Source: Echiichthys vipera (Eukaryota; Chordata; Actinopteri; Perciformes; Trachinidae). Taken from it: DNA of 64,000 nt. The position numbers were made by a program, and so were the translations under genes. Where the stretch lies: the NCBI GenBank assembly GCA_963691815.1, contig OY829648.1:14188021-14252020 (forward strand). The letters run 5' to 3'. How positions within the stretch are numbered: position 1 is the first letter of the stretch; every line of letters starts with the position of its first letter. The notes below the pieces were generated by a model that did not search any database, had not been told where the DNA came from, and saw only the letters and a list, made by a program, of their open reading frames with translations. Shown here piece by piece: positions 9,964-22,283 of this stretch.

Positions 9964-12900
9964 TACTATCTTAATATTGGCCCTAATAGTATTGGACAAA
10001 TAGCGTTTTGAACTGATGATGCAATAATATGAAAGGTCAGTGGATAACTTTTATCATTGTAAAATGTATTCTATTGGGAACATGAATGTCTGTGCCAAAA
10101 AATTAATTTATCCATCTAATTGTTTAAATATTTCTGTAACAAAGTGATGGATCGATCATCATTGCTACCTACAGAGCTGCTAGCAGACCTCAAAACTAAC
10201 CTAAAACTACATGATCTACTATACACAAAAGGAAGCATGGCAAAACCCTTTCAAAAATAGTATCTATAAAGTGTAATGGGACAAAAATAGTCACAAATAA
10301 AAAAGGACAAATTCAGTTATTACACTTGGCAACAAAAACAATGCAAAGACAGTAGTGTATACATTGAACATACATTGTGATATAAAATATATACATATCA
10401 AAATATAATAAAAGAAAAGAAGGAAATAAAAGGAGGTGCGGAGTACAAATGAAAATGCAATGCACTAATGAAAGTGTCGGTTAATTACTATGTAACAAAG
10501 ACATCAACATTAAACATCACTCATGATTGCATGTAGATATCAATTATGGCTATTTATTCAACCGTGGTGATGAGGATGAAGTCTAAATAGACTTTTGAAA
10601 AAGAGCCACAAAATACCAACGCCTGTCATATGCCCTTACGCCCGCTGCACCTGTACAGGAAGAGGAGCTGATCATGCCCCACATCACAGACCCGCAACAG
10701 TTGGAGTGTTTTGCACGTAGGATACATCTGAACCTCATTTACTTATGAAAGTTACAGGCAGAATTCATTGATTCTATGCAGATATTTTCAGCTGAAGTGC
10801 CAAAATTCACATCTTCCTTTTGGGATATTAATGTGTATCCAGTGTATCAGCCATGTATTCTGTTGTGTGTGTTTTTATAAACTCCATTTTCCGATGTGAC
10901 GTGTGCAGAAGCTGCAAAGGAGTGTTGTGCAGTTCCTCCACATGAGATGAAAAGGTGTGGATCCTCTTCTCTTGCTCAAATGACAACACGATACAGTGCA
11001 TGTGACTGTGCACTGTGTGACTGAGAGAAAACAAGGGAATCAGACAGTGAGATAGATGTTGTTTTTCCCAGCTGCAGGCTACAGGGAGTGAAGTGCAGGG
11101 ACAGCAAGTGCTAAAGTGTAAATCACTAACACAGGGAGCCGTTTGAAGAAGATAATCCAGGAACGCTTTGTCTGTTAAAGCTCATGACCCTCTCCTTGGT
11201 GGACATCTCACATACATAAACACACACAGATGCCCTCGTGCATACACAGACACACACAAAGGCTGAACGGAGGTTCCTGCTTCCTGGCTCCCCAGGCAGC
11301 TAATTACTGAGCCTTCCAAACCAACAAAGGAAAGAGACTCTCTCCATTCAAACATATTAATCCCTCCATTTACAGGCTGCAGCAGAGGCGACTGCAGAGA
11401 GAATGAGCAGGGGTTTGTTTTGCCTTCTGCATGTGTTCATGTGTTTATAGTAGGAGTCGATTTTGCAGCAGTGTATGCTGTGAGAGATGGAAATTCAAAT
11501 GTATGCATTTTTAATCCATTAATACAAATAGAATAGAAAACCTTTCATTGCCATTGTACAGAATCCAACCAAAGTAGTTCTAATGTGTGCTACTCCAATC
11601 ACAAATCACAAAGGCGAAAACTAAAGCAAACAAACATCCACAGACAACAGCAGGTTAAAATCTATAAATACAGTATAATTTTGCACTGGAAGAGGTTGCA
11701 TTGCATTAGAGCACATGTAAAGATTTCACTTCATTAGAATGAATTAAATTATTACACAACTACAGACTACTTCAGTGCACAGTTAAGTGTGCTTATGGTC
11801 CAGGGAAGACACTGTTCTTAACATGTATGTGTAAAGGCCTAACTGTAATAATAAAGGCTGCTTCTCTCCAAGGAGCTGCTATATGACACCTTGGTTGATG
11901 AGGCTGAAGCCGTACCAAGATATGATGCGAATCTTACCTTTGTGTCTGTAATTTATAAAGGGATTCCCGAATAAAGTGAATAGCAAAGTCAGTGATCTCC
12001 TGCCTTCATGTTGGGCTTTAACAGAGACACTTGTTCCCTGCTTTAGGACGTTTCTATTTAGAGAGATACAATACCTTAACTCGATTTGTGTTTACAGATT
12101 GAATGCCTCGCTGGACCAGAAGAAACAGAAGAGACTTGTATACATGGGCATATTCTGTTTTGCCAGAACCCCCCCCAAAAAGAAACACACTCTGGGACAT
12201 TGAGTTGAGGAAGAGCTTTTCATTTATGTCACGAGTGCTGACCCTGCAGCTTTTTCTTCACCTGTCAACCATCTTTGTGTCATTCACGTATCTGCATATC
12301 CTCCAGTCTGAATAAACCAGCAGATACCAGGTGGAAATGTCCCAGTTCTGCCCCAGAGCTCGTGATAAAAAGAGGAGTGTCAACATGTTGACAGTGTACA
12401 GTTGACAGTGACAGGCACCATGACTCTGAGATATCCATGTTCCTGGTGCAGAATACTGCTTTTGTGAGGGACAGAAACAGAGAAAATAAAATGTACAGGC
12501 TTTTTTTTTTAAAAACACATACTCCATTTTTAATTCTTCATTTGCAGACATTATTTGAAGCAACCTTTCCAAACGAATCCTATAGAACTGTGTGTGTGCT
12601 GAGAGAATCACATTATGTTATTTGACATACCCCTAAGCTCCCTACGCTTTCCTCTCTGGTTAGATTTAATCCTATTTATTCACAACGTTGTATCCCTTTG
12701 TCCTGGTTTGACTTTTGTAGTAAGTGAATTGGCCGGAGTTATTTTTAGTGCCACCTACTGCAATGAAGTCGTAGTACAACAGCTGTAGTGCTGCACAAGT
12801 GCTGCATGTGTAGACTCATAACAGCACTCTAGGTAGGTTAGTGCGATGAAACGCCACTTCACTTGACTTCCTCTACTCCCACTGGAAAAGGAAAGAAACT

Positions 12901-13698
12901 GGTGTTATGCATGGTACTTTGAGAGGACGTGGGACAAGTGTGTGAAGAGAATGAGAAAAGAGACGCTGCATGTGTCTGCCTCCAGTTGGCGTCAGACAGC
13001 GGGACGACGACAAAGAGATCTGTTTTGACTAGATTCCACAAGCCTTAGTCCTTCAGACCTGTGACATTTAATCTCACTAAGACCTAATTTACTCTGTTCA
13101 CTGGGTAACAACATTCCTCAGATTAACAAGTTGCACCACAAGCTCTTAGCACACCAGACCATCCAAGCACACAAGCTGCACCCTGGTGTGATAAACAAAA
13201 AGCAAATGCTCACTCTTTTCTAATCTATTCTCTTCTATAACATGGTCTTATGTTAAGGTGAGAGAAGATTCATCCACCCTAATAGAAAAAACTCCCAGGT
13301 ATTGTTTGCAGTTAAGTTCCAACAATAGGACAGGTTTCATTATCAGGATATTTGCTATGCAAATCTAAGGGAACCATGTGTACCTTCCTTACTGCAGGCA
13401 GTTTTTTTTTTCAACTTCCTGGCTGCAGGGCCAAGGCAGTGTGTGATGTTTTCACTGCTCTGACAGAGAGCAACTTTGTTTTTGCCACAAATCTCACTGC
13501 TCTGCGGCAATGTGGAAAAAGAGAACATCAGGTGAAAGTGTAAATTCATTATAGAACAGTTGCATGTTATCCTGTTGTGCAATATCTTAAAGGTGTTGAG
13601 AAGCTGTTACTTGAAAATATTTAAATAAGAAAAATAGAAAAAAGCGAATGACTCACAATTAGTCTGACTGAAAAATCGCCTGAAAAAATATTAGCTTA

Positions 13699-13700
<2 letters not shown>
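9964..13700. other. No recognised gene
   Basis: Non-coding 5' flank with short CA-rich patches (about 11218-11262), a poly-T of about 10 bases near 13407 and no frame above 117 codons. Nothing can be assigned. Confidence 0.4.

Positions 13701-13777
<77 letters not shown>
13701..13777. repeat. (AT)n microsatellite, about 77 bp
   Basis: A nearly perfect AT array with one interruption (ATGTAT at 13765-13770). Confidence 0.97.
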
Positions 13778-13994
13778 GGTATTGTCACTTATATCGGTCA
13801 ATGAGTAAACAAGAAATTGTTTTATAGACAAATCGATTAATGGAGAAAATGATCAGCAGATTAATCATAATGATTGGATACTACATAATGAAATGTGTGT
13901 ACGGTGCAGTCTCGTAATTACTGCAGGGCTTTACTGTTTCTGTTATGTTGTCCACAATCTGTGGTAAAGAAACTAAAAAAAAGTTGACATTTTC

Positions 13995-14560
13995 CTTTAT
14001 CAGTCTGTTGTGACACAATATTAAAGGTTGAATATGGAGAATGAGCAGAGCACCGCCATCTAGAGATCAAGATCGTAGTCGCAACAACAGAAAATATATC
14101 CACCGGTCAGGTTGCCATGTTCGTCAGACCCGGTCCAGCAGCCTACAGGAGACAGGAGTCTGTTTGAGTCTGTTTAAACCCATCCCCTTCGGCAAATCAC
14201 ACCATAAAAACAAGTATTAGAGGAGTTTGACTGACAGCTACCGTTAGCCGTTACAGCTAAGTAAACATGAAAGTTAGCTTACCGATCAAGGAGAAACATA
14301 GCTATTTGTGCGTGAGTTTTAATGTCGTTGAACTCCTTTATCTCAGTCCATGGAGTGAATGCTTGGCCTATATTGACTCTATTTTTTCCCGTCTCCAGTC
14401 ACTCAGCTGCTGGGACAAATAAGCAGCTGCAGGATTGGTAAACTCCATTTCACCCAGTGCCAGCCTACAGTAGCTGCACCGAACAACAGTCAACCCCGGC
14501 AACCAGAAATTCCCAACGCTATTGGCTGCTACAATGTAAACAGAACGTGACAGAAAGTCG
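13995..14560. repeat. Probable dispersed repeat upstream of the insr promoter
   Basis: The stretch has phrases such as GCACCGCCATCTAGAGATCA, ACAGCTACCGTTAGCCGTTA and CCAGAAATTCCCAACGCTAT that recall dispersed fish repeats. I could not define its ends, and it could instead be ordinary promoter-distal DNA. Confidence 0.3.
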
Positions 14561-14568
14561 TTATCAAA

Positions 14569-14588
14569 CCTGTTAAAAATATATATAA

Positions 14589-14637
<49 letters not shown>

Positions 14638-14720
14638 TATTTTTTTTAAAACGCCCCGTGGGTTTAAAAAAAAATAAATATATATATATATATATATTTT
14701 TATAAAGACAATTTAACAGG
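14569..14720. repeat. AT-rich palindromic element with short terminal inverted repeats
   Basis: The outer arms are CCTGTTAAA (14569-14577) and TTTAACAGG (14712-14720). Inside are mirrored TA arrays, and the centre has TTTTTTTTAAAAC and GTTTAAAAAAAAA around a short GC core (GCCCCGTGG). The whole block can fold into one long hairpin. It may be a tiny MITE or a slippage-grown palindrome. Confidence 0.6.
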
Positions 14721-15780
14721 TGATTCCCCATTTGGGCTAGTGTTTCCTATCAGAAAAGGGGATAATCTGCTCGACATATTTATTTTTATTTACACATATC
14801 CATCAGTATTTTACTCTTTTCAAGTTGTTAGAGGCGGTTAATGTATGTCCGTCATCACCCTTCCCTTCCCCCCCTGACAAAGAGCACCGGTGTTTTGACA
14901 CCAACCGCAGCGGCTCAGACAGTCCAGATCCGGACTCCTGTGCTGGTCGGTAACCTGGTTCTCCAGCTCCGTGTTTTCCCGCAGACCACGTGTGGCCCAG
15001 CTGAGGTGACTGGCAGGACTTGTTTACTGGTGGAAGAGACTCGCAGAAACAGAGACGGAAAGAGGGGGAAACCTGAGGGAGAGCAACCGCTACACGGAAC
15101 GGGAATCCAAGTTTTTTTTCACACTTGACCCGTCTTTTTAAGTCCTTTTATGTTTGTTTACCTCAACGTTTTTTGACTATCGGAGACGGGGATACCGACT
15201 TTATCTGCGTGTGTGTGCGTGTTTTATTTGTTTTATGTTTTAACTCTATCGCCGACACCGAAACCTCGTTTGTTTTGGATTAGCTTAGCTCACGTTAGCT
15301 GTTTTTCTCCCACATCAGCGAACGTTAATCGGAGAAAAAAGGAACGGGCGGCGTGGTCATAGCAACGTGCAGGTTAAGCCGTTAAAACCGTTATTTTGAC
15401 GTTTTTCTTTCCCTCCCCGATCTTCCACAGTGGATTGGGAAAAGAAGAAGAAACCCTACCCAAGTTTTCCCTTCTTTGTTTTCTTAATACCGTTTTTTTT
15501 ATGGGTGTTCATTCGTTTGCGGCGTGGTTGTTGTCAGCGGGGGTAAAGGAGTTCAGAGGAAGGTCGTAGTAGGGGAAAAAGCTGTGTATCGCTGCACGTT
15601 TTTCCTGCACGTAGAGGAGTTTCCTGGGATGTGCTGCTCCCCATCTGTCTTTAAAAAAGGGTGAGCTTCGGAGGAGTCACCAGCAAACAGGGGGGTAATA
15701 TAAAGACCTGTGGACTTCAAAGGAGACAGCGCAAAACCCTGTTAACCTCCCGTTCTCGGCGATACTCACAACTTCAGCTC

Positions 15781-15894
15781 ATGTCTGCAGGGGGAACACA
15801 AGAGGAGGCTGTTTTTTTAAAACTCTGCATAGGAGACATTCTTGTTTTTGAAGAGTGTCTTCCCTCATTGGAGCAGTGCATTACAGAGAAATGA
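15781..15894 (+). other. Upstream ORF 1 in candidate insr leader (37 codons)
   Basis: An ATG at 15781 opens a frame that runs to TGA at 15892-15894. Its stop overlaps the next upstream ATG (ATGA at 15891-15894), a stop/start overlap that could allow reinitiation. It matters only if the insr transcript starts upstream of 15781. No known peptide was recognised, and function as a translational brake is inference. Confidence 0.3.
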
Positions 15895-15923
15895 GTTTAC
15901 CAGTGGACGTCCTTCCAAACTAG
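15891..15923 (+). other. Upstream ORF 2 in candidate insr leader (10 codons)
   Basis: This short frame, MSLPVDVLPN, ends at TAG 15921-15923. Its ATG has G at -3 (GAGAAATGA), a moderate initiation context, and overlaps the stop of upstream ORF 1 by four bases. Confidence 0.3.
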
Positions 15924-16007
15924 CCTCTCTTCGCGTGTGGGATATTACTATAATAGTAATATATGATCATTTCTTTCTTGATTTAGCGGAGCACCCACAT
16001 TAACCAG

Positions 16008-16094
16008 ATGAACGTGGACTGCAGACTTCACTTATGGAAAATGAAGATCTTTACTCGCACATGTGTTGCCAGAACCCAAGATCACGTTATTTAG
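16008..16094 (+). other. Upstream ORF 3 in candidate insr leader (28 codons)
   Basis: An ATG with A at -3 (CCAGATGA) opens a frame of 28 codons ending at TAG 16092-16094, about 210 bases before the insr ATG. A further ATG in another frame at 16061 opens about 38 more codons. A scanning ribosome would meet these first if the leader is unspliced here. Confidence 0.35.
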
Positions 16095-16307
16095 TGGCTC
16101 ACACACACAACGCGAACTTGGCTGGGAAGGTACTCATAAATGTATTGCTCCCCCGGCTTTACGGGGGGCAACGTTGAATCAGTTGGCTATTATTGGACCT
16201 TCATTTTTAAAGAAATTATTCAATACTTTTGATATTCCAATAATTTCTCCCTCAAGATTGGAATTTTTTTTAATTAAGAGGAGAGCACAACTTACCTGCA
16301 AGTCAAA

Positions 16308-16401
16308 ATGAGACGGTGGACGTTAAAGCTGAGAGCACAAATTGTGTTTTTTATCATCGGCACCTGCATTATATGCCAGTGTGGACTAATAAACGGAGAA
16401 A
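16308..16401 (+). CDS. insr: Insulin receptor, coding exon 1 (signal peptide)
   Basis: This exon encodes the first 31 residues of an insulin receptor precursor plus one base of codon 32. The peptide has a basic N-terminus (R2, R3, K7, R9) followed by a hydrophobic run at about residues 12-22 (IVFFIIGTCII), as in a signal peptide directing the receptor to the secretory pathway. The ATG has A at -3 (CAAAATGA). The exon ends at a perfect donor (A|GTAAGT). Splicing to 38260 gives ...NGE-I-CQSKDIRNN, which matches the human INSR junction ...PGE-V-CPGMDIRNN, with a phase-1 intron at the same place. The exon alone would be hard to recognise; the identification rests on frame, junction position and exon 2. 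Teleosts usually keep two copies (insra and insrb), and I cannot say which this is. The reading frame continues open past the donor to 16586, but that stretch is intronic. Confidence 0.85.
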
Positions 16402-16819
16402 GTAAGTATTGCTTTTTTTTTTTAAAGGTTTCAGTATCTTTTTTCATGACATATTGTACTGTTTACCCGTTCATATGTAACATAAATACGTGTAAGGTTG
16501 CACATGCAGAAGAAAATCATTTTAGTCTTTTGTTTTTGTTTACTTTAAAAAAAACACTTAATACTGTATATATTACACGTATATAATCTACAGTTGTTAC
16601 AGTTACTGTATCATTATAGGAGGATAAACTACCATAAAGTATGATATACCGCTCTATATAGGAACTGTGAATTACAATAGGAATATCTATGTGTTTGAAT
16701 ATTAAAGCAAGTCTTTCTTGTGGGCTGTTATGGGGTTAGCTCATAAAATAGTATGAGTATTTTTATTTATTTGATCAATTTTATTGCAATTTTAGCCAAG
16801 ACTCGCCTTCATTTTGGCG

Positions 16820-17060
16820 CATGCGTAAAGAATCACTCTGGGTCTAATTAAGGGGGTAGTCATTTCAGATGCTGCGTGTGCGTAGCTGCGCGCTAATAAT
16901 TGATTTTCCTGCGTAAATTTATTGAGTAATAAACCCCGCCCCCCTCGCGTCGTCTCTTAAAGGTACATATTTTAGAGGCCTGTGTTGGATGCGCCAGCCC
17001 CAGGGCCAGATTAGTCACTGTAACTGGACGAGTGTGGTCCGCTGCAGCGAGTCTAAACTG
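16820..17060 (+). promoter_or_regulatory. CpG-richer start of insr intron 1
   Basis: A cluster of candidate sites lies about 400-650 bp after exon 1: GGCGCATGCGTA (NRF1-like, near 16817), GCTGCGCGC, and CCCCGCCCCCC (GC box, near 16936). This may be a downstream extension of the promoter CpG island. Binding is inference only. Confidence 0.3.
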
Positions 17061-19674
17061 GGAGTAGCAGGATTGGCCCTGTGAGCGCAGCTAGGCCTCT
17101 CATGGCGACAGACACACACCAAAAACAACACCCACCCACACACACACACACACGGCGCTGCTGCAGCCTGAACGTAAACAAATTAGCCGCCGACGCTAAG
17201 AAGTCTCTTTACAGGTGGAGGATTAGCCTACATTACGGTTTAGCAGATCACATCAAAGCATGGGCGTCTTCCTCATCGTTGGATGTCTCTTCTGTGTGGT
17301 GTTTTTAAATCGATGAATTAGGGTTTTGATTGTAATAATAAAACTGCCAGTGATATAAACAGTGCCGTGGTGGCGTGCCAGAGAGCTGGAGATAATGATC
17401 CAGCTCTAAACCGCCTAACGACCTCGCCTTTTATATTAGTGGAGTGATAATTTGCAGTGTTTTGTTTACATTTGATGCGATTATTCTTCGCTCCTGTTGC
17501 ATTAAAGCAGTCGAGATGGAGAGTCACAACGACTTGACTCAAAATAAAATCCCCAGCTGTGAATCACTAAATTGTGTGTTAATATAAATCTTGTAATATT
17601 GTTAAAAACTTGACAGTGTGAGATAATTGAATGAGAGAAGAAACCATGTTACTTAATACATTAGACCATGTGGTAGCTTGTGTTAGCTCAGTTTGAATGA
17701 ATGAATGTATCAATGGAAACCATTCATAGTAGATGAAGATAAATGGTTGGGATACAACTACACTGAAATGAATTAAAGCACATGTGACTTGTTTATCATT
17801 TAGCTTAACCTTTGGCCTACATTTGTACTTGTAGTACAGTACATGACTCAAGTGCATGTGGATAGAGCAAGTGAGCCAATATCCCAGTTTAAAATTAGGG
17901 GATAAATTAGCTAAATGAATCCTTTAATAAAACAATGCTTGCTGTTTCTTGTATTTAATTAAGTACCGCTGTGGCTCTCCAAACTTTTAGTTGTATTACT
18001 TAAAAATGGCTCCTAGTGGCCAGGTTCAAAGGAAATGTTCTGGCTACTTTACACAGGTCATGTATGCAGACAGAACAGAGGCCCCTGAAAGGGGGTCTTA
18101 TGAGACAGGGCTGCTGGTACCCCTCCTTCCTCCTCTTTCTTCTTTCTTTCTCTCAGGGAGTGGGGTCTATGTCATTGGCTGTTTCTGGTTCCTGACTTAC
18201 TCAATTCTCTGGGAAGTGACCATATTTGGCACTCTTGAGATGTTTACGCCTGAAGGGGTTGGATGGGGGGGGGGGGCAACAACCAAAATACTTTGAATAT
18301 TTCATTCTGAATCCACACGCTGCCTGACCCCCCCAGTCATGGGAAAGAGGAAGCAGTATTGTTATAAACCATGCTGCAGCTGTGATCTGCTGAATGCTCT
18401 CAAGAGAATGTGATAGTCTTTTTTAAAGTCCGTTGTAAGTTGATTTGGATTGGGGCTGTTTGTCATAGTTATCAGCCATTTTCTGAAGTAAGGAGCTCTC
18501 TCCTGGTCTAACTCGCGAAAAACAAGTTGTGCAACTGGGAGCCTTGCCCCCTTCTTGTTCCTCTCAGGCTTGTAAGCACAGCTCTGTTGGAAAGAGGTAG
18601 TGTGCATGTGTACATGCATGTGTTGTAATGTAGGTTTTCCACAGTCTGTATGCTTCTTAAACCAAGTCCGTCACACAGACTTCAAAGCCTAAAGAATCTC
18701 CCACCCTGACCATTTGAATTAAATGTCCAAAGCAGTCTCATTTATTCAGAAACTACAGTTGAATAGTTGCTTTTCCAACTCGACTGGTGGAGTAACACGT
18801 TGCTTTGTAAAATACGAACAACTAGAGATACCCTCCATTTGTATGTGAGTTTGTGTGCAGCCCATTTGGATACTCAGGCACTCCTCACTGGAGTGCACAG
18901 TGGCATTTTCCGACAATGCTGTGCATGCTGTGGAATCTGTTTGAAGTGGCCCACCATGTAGGTGCCTGTGCCTGTGTCTCTGTATGTGTGTGTTGTGCGC
19001 ACACATGTATCAGTATGCAACCCAGCCACCCTGTGCTGTCTGCAGGATCTCATCTCTCAGCTCCTGGCCTGCCCACTTCCGGGCAATGTATGTTTTTTGT
19101 GTATGTGTGTGTATCTGGAGGAGGTGGTCATGCATGAGAACAGTGTGTACCAGAGCAGCAGGCTCCGAGAGTGGGCTGCCTGTTAGCGCTAGTCCCTGTG
19201 CCCTGAGTGGCCCCACCACACATCCAATTAATCAAATAGAAAAATAGCAGGATGCATGTTGTCTCATCCTGCTAAATGATTAAGCATTAATGTATGACAA
19301 GGTGTCAGATACATAAAAACAATAAATGAGTCTAAGAGTGACCTCTTCCTCCTCCTCTTCTGAATCCATTACTTTATTTCAGGAGACCTCAAAGTGTTTT
19401 ATTGTGCTGATAAGATGGACAGTGAATGGAGAAGAAATAAGTCAGTATTTAAATAATTGTATTATTCATTTATTTCAGACTTGTAATCCAAAGATGAGAA
19501 AAAAAACAAACAAAAAAAAAAACAACACATTGAGAAGAGAAAAAAGAAGAATTAACAATTTACACATACAGTCTGAAAAGGGGATGGAAGGAAGCAACGC
19601 TTATAAATTTCCAACCCCTCACCCAGCACCACCCAACCCAAAATAACATATTATAACAATACAATATATTGTAG
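17061..19674. other. Intron 1 segment without recognised feature
   Basis: Contains a short CA run near 17139-17152, a poly-G of 11 near 18266-18276, TGTG-rich patches near 18962-19130 and an A-rich patch near 19500. No exon-like frame. Confidence 0.4.
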
Positions 19675-19935
19675 TGGCACAAACAGACATACATGACAAA
19701 CAAAACAGACATATAGACAGACAAACAGACAGATAGGCCCAAACTTTTCCTGCTTCTACACCCCCTCTTCCCTCCAGAACATATAGGCAACAGAGCAAGT
19801 GCCAGCCAGGCAATTAGCAGATAGACAGGCATTCAGACAGACAGGTGTTTAGACAAACAGACAGACCCTCAGACTCAGAGACAGGCAGGCATCTATACAG
19901 ACAGGTAGGCAGAGCGATAGATAGACGCCTAGACG
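19675..19935 (+). repeat. Degenerate CAGA/ACAGACAG repeat region
   Basis: Two clusters (about 19681-19737 and 19808-19935) of imperfect AGACAGACA units with drift to GGCAGGCA and GATAGATAGA. They lie just beyond the 3' side of the antisense LINE. Confidence 0.75.
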
Positions 19936-19990
19936 GACAATGGGTGTGTCCGTGTGTGCGCCCGCCGCGTGTGTGTGCGTGAATGCGCAC

Positions 19991-19992
<2 letters not shown>

Positions 19993-20036
<44 letters not shown>
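19993..20036 (+). repeat. (GT)n microsatellite, about 44 bp
   Basis: GT array with GC-rich edges (GCGCGT), immediately 3' of the LINE fragment when read on the minus strand. Confidence 0.95.
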
Positions 20037-20039
<3 letters not shown>

Positions 20040-20103
20040 TGCCTGCGTGGCTGTGGAGCCCCAGCTTGAGGAGTGCGCAAAAAACCCCCCCGAAAAAACG
20101 GCG

Positions 20104-21201
20104 TCAGTCCGGCAAATCCTTCTGGTACTCACACATCATATTTCTTTTGAATATTATTTTAAACTGAATGAGATTTCCACAACTTTTCGCTTCCTCTGCC
20201 AGTTTGTTCCACACAATGACTCCCCTCACCGAGACACACATAGATTTAAGGGCTGTCCTTACATGTGGTTGGTACAATTGATTACATCCTCTCAAATTAT
20301 ATGTGTGATGAGCATCTCTATCTCTAAATAGGTTTTGAATGTTACCCGGCAGCATATTTTTTGATGCCCTGTACATAATTTGCGCAGTTTTATAATTCAC
20401 CAAGTCAGCTAATTTTAAGTTAAATGACTTAAGGAAAAGTGGATGGGTGTGGTCATTGTATTTGACTTTGTGAATAATTCGAATGGCTCGTTTTTGAAGA
20501 GTGACGAGCGGTAGCAAGTTTGTCTTGTAGCAATTTCCCCACACTTCCAAACAATAATTTAAATATGACATTATGAAGGAGTGATAAAGAATAAATAAAG
20601 CATTTTGATTGAGTAACAGGCTACATCGCTTCATCACACCAACACATTTTGCCACTTTTGAACGCAGGTGACTTATGTAAGGTTTCCAAGAGAGCTTTTC
20701 ATCAATTACAACACCCAAGAACACATTCTGTTGCACTCTATCAATAATAGTGCCGTTAATAGTTACTTGTACTGGCATATCTTTTTTCCGATATCCAAAA
20801 AGCATAAGTTTTGTCTTTTTTAAATTCAATGATAATTTATTTATATTAAACCAATTGTTTAACTTATGAAGTTCTTGAGTGATGTTAGTCAACAGTGTCT
20901 TGAAATTCTCACCGGAGCAAACAATATTTGTATCGTCAGCAAAAAGTATAAATTTCATAATTGTGGATATGCTACAAATATCATTGATGTACATTAAAAA
21001 CAGAGTTGGTCCTAAAATGGAACCTTGAGGCACTCCGCACAATACAGTTCTATAAGTAGATTTTTGTTGATCAACCTGTACAAATTGCTGTCTGTCTTGC
21101 AAATAGCTCTGTAGCCAGTTTTGTGGTGTCCCTCTAATGCCATATTTTCCCAGTTTATTCAGCAAAATACTGTGGTCAATTGTATCGAAAGCTTTCATAA
21201 A
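20104..21201 (-). mobile_element. 5'-truncated non-LTR retrotransposon (jockey/CR1/L2-like) with open RT frame
   Basis: A 364-codon uninterrupted minus-strand frame encodes the core and C-terminal part of a LINE reverse transcriptase. Motifs in order are KAFDTIDHSIL (the first catalytic Asp), GVPQGSILGPTLFLMYIND, the catalytic FADDT box, LNLKKTKLMLFG, FLGVVIDEKLSW in the thumb region, then LQKRAIRIIHKVKYNDHTHP and the YNLRGC...VWNKL tail typical of the jockey/CR1/L2/Rex group. Homology stops just upstream of KAFDT at about 21200, so the endonuclease and N-terminal RT are missing, the usual result of incomplete target-primed reverse transcription. The 3' side runs into CA/TG and CAGA-like repeats. 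The absence of stops over 1.1 kb suggests recent insertion. It lies antisense in insr intron 1. The exact clade is not decided. Confidence 0.85.
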
Positions 21202-22283
21202 AGTGAAATTTGAAGTCAGTTAAACTTTCAGTAAAGTTATTTTTGATTTTATTCCCCGACACTTGCCATATTTGAATGTTCAGATCAGAGAAGAGATAAT
21301 ATACATAACATAAACATTTTTGAGTTTTTTAAGACTGGCGACGACATGTACTTAGTAATACATTTTACAGCTAACTTTTTCAATTGGTTGCGCTGTCCAT
21401 TTTCTCAAGGGGTTCAGTTTACTACAACCAAGACAAGAGAAGACACAAATCCTCACATTTGAGAAGCTGAAACCATCAAATGTCCTCTTTGCTTGAAATA
21501 TCCCTCAAGAATTAGCAATTTGTTTTTACTGTTTATCATATCACCTCTAGTGATTAAATGACTGACCAGGACTGTGCTTGATTAGTCCTCATGATGAACC
21601 AGAAACAAGAACATTCCTCCCACAATAATCTTAACGACAGATAACGACATGAAGCCAATAATGCTTATGGACAATTGTGAGTGTTTGGCCCAACATTTAA
21701 TACTTTGTAACACAACTTGTGGAAGGGTTTAAGCAGCAGAATCAAGATATTAACACATGTGTCGCTGATAAGAATCGCTTGGATTAACATTTTAACACAT
21801 TTAAAATGAGTTTAAAGTAATTTACTGTTGTTGCTGTTGCCTGCAGCATATTGTTCTTGCGCCTTGCTAATAGAACATCCTTTACTGAATGTTTAATGGG
21901 CTACATGCAGAATTGTGGCTTTCACAATGCAGCCGTACCGCTGATCACAGATTGCCATTGTGCGTTTGGGTAGTCCATGTTCACAGAGCCTACAGACAAT
22001 AGGGGTCATGAACTGAGGACTCCACAAGCGGTGTGCTGTGTTTGGCCAGGAAGGCAATATGTACTGCTAAAGGAAATTAAGTGTTGGGGTCCCTTTCCTA
22101 AGTGCTTCCTCCACTGCTCTTATCTTTCCAAGTATCCTTTACAACTTCTTTTAACCTGCCAATGCTTTTTTTTTTTTAATTTAGTTTGCACTTATGTGTG
22201 TCCCTGGCAGTCCTTTCCAACAGCAACACAAGCGGAGGATGAAAAACACAACCTGACCTTTTGACTCACACTTTTATCAGCCG

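Larger units (their letters stand above)
14840..16307 (+). promoter_or_regulatory. insr: Candidate insr promoter and 5' leader
   Basis: This block directly upstream of the insr start codon is visibly richer in CpG than its surroundings, especially 14860-15780, as expected for a housekeeping-type, TATA-less insr promoter. I see an E-box (CACGTG, about 14988-14993), a GC box (GGGCGG, about 15345-15350) and an AGCAAC half-site resembling an RFX motif (about 15361-15366). No TATA box is placed convincingly. The stretch 16100-16307 is AT-rich and more likely to be leader than promoter. The transcription start cannot be placed from sequence alone, and a spliced leader is possible: a pyrimidine-rich TTTCTTTCTTGATTTAG precedes 15987. 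Confidence 0.5.

Noticed and set aside
15661..15894. 77-codon frame starting at GTG in the leader region
   Set aside because: It has no ATG at its start; only the in-frame ATG at 15781 is a plausible uORF start.
16402..16586. Extension of the insr exon 1 reading frame past 16401
   Set aside because: A perfect GTAAGT donor and the exact join to exon 2 show that this is intron; the extra peptide resembles nothing in the receptor.
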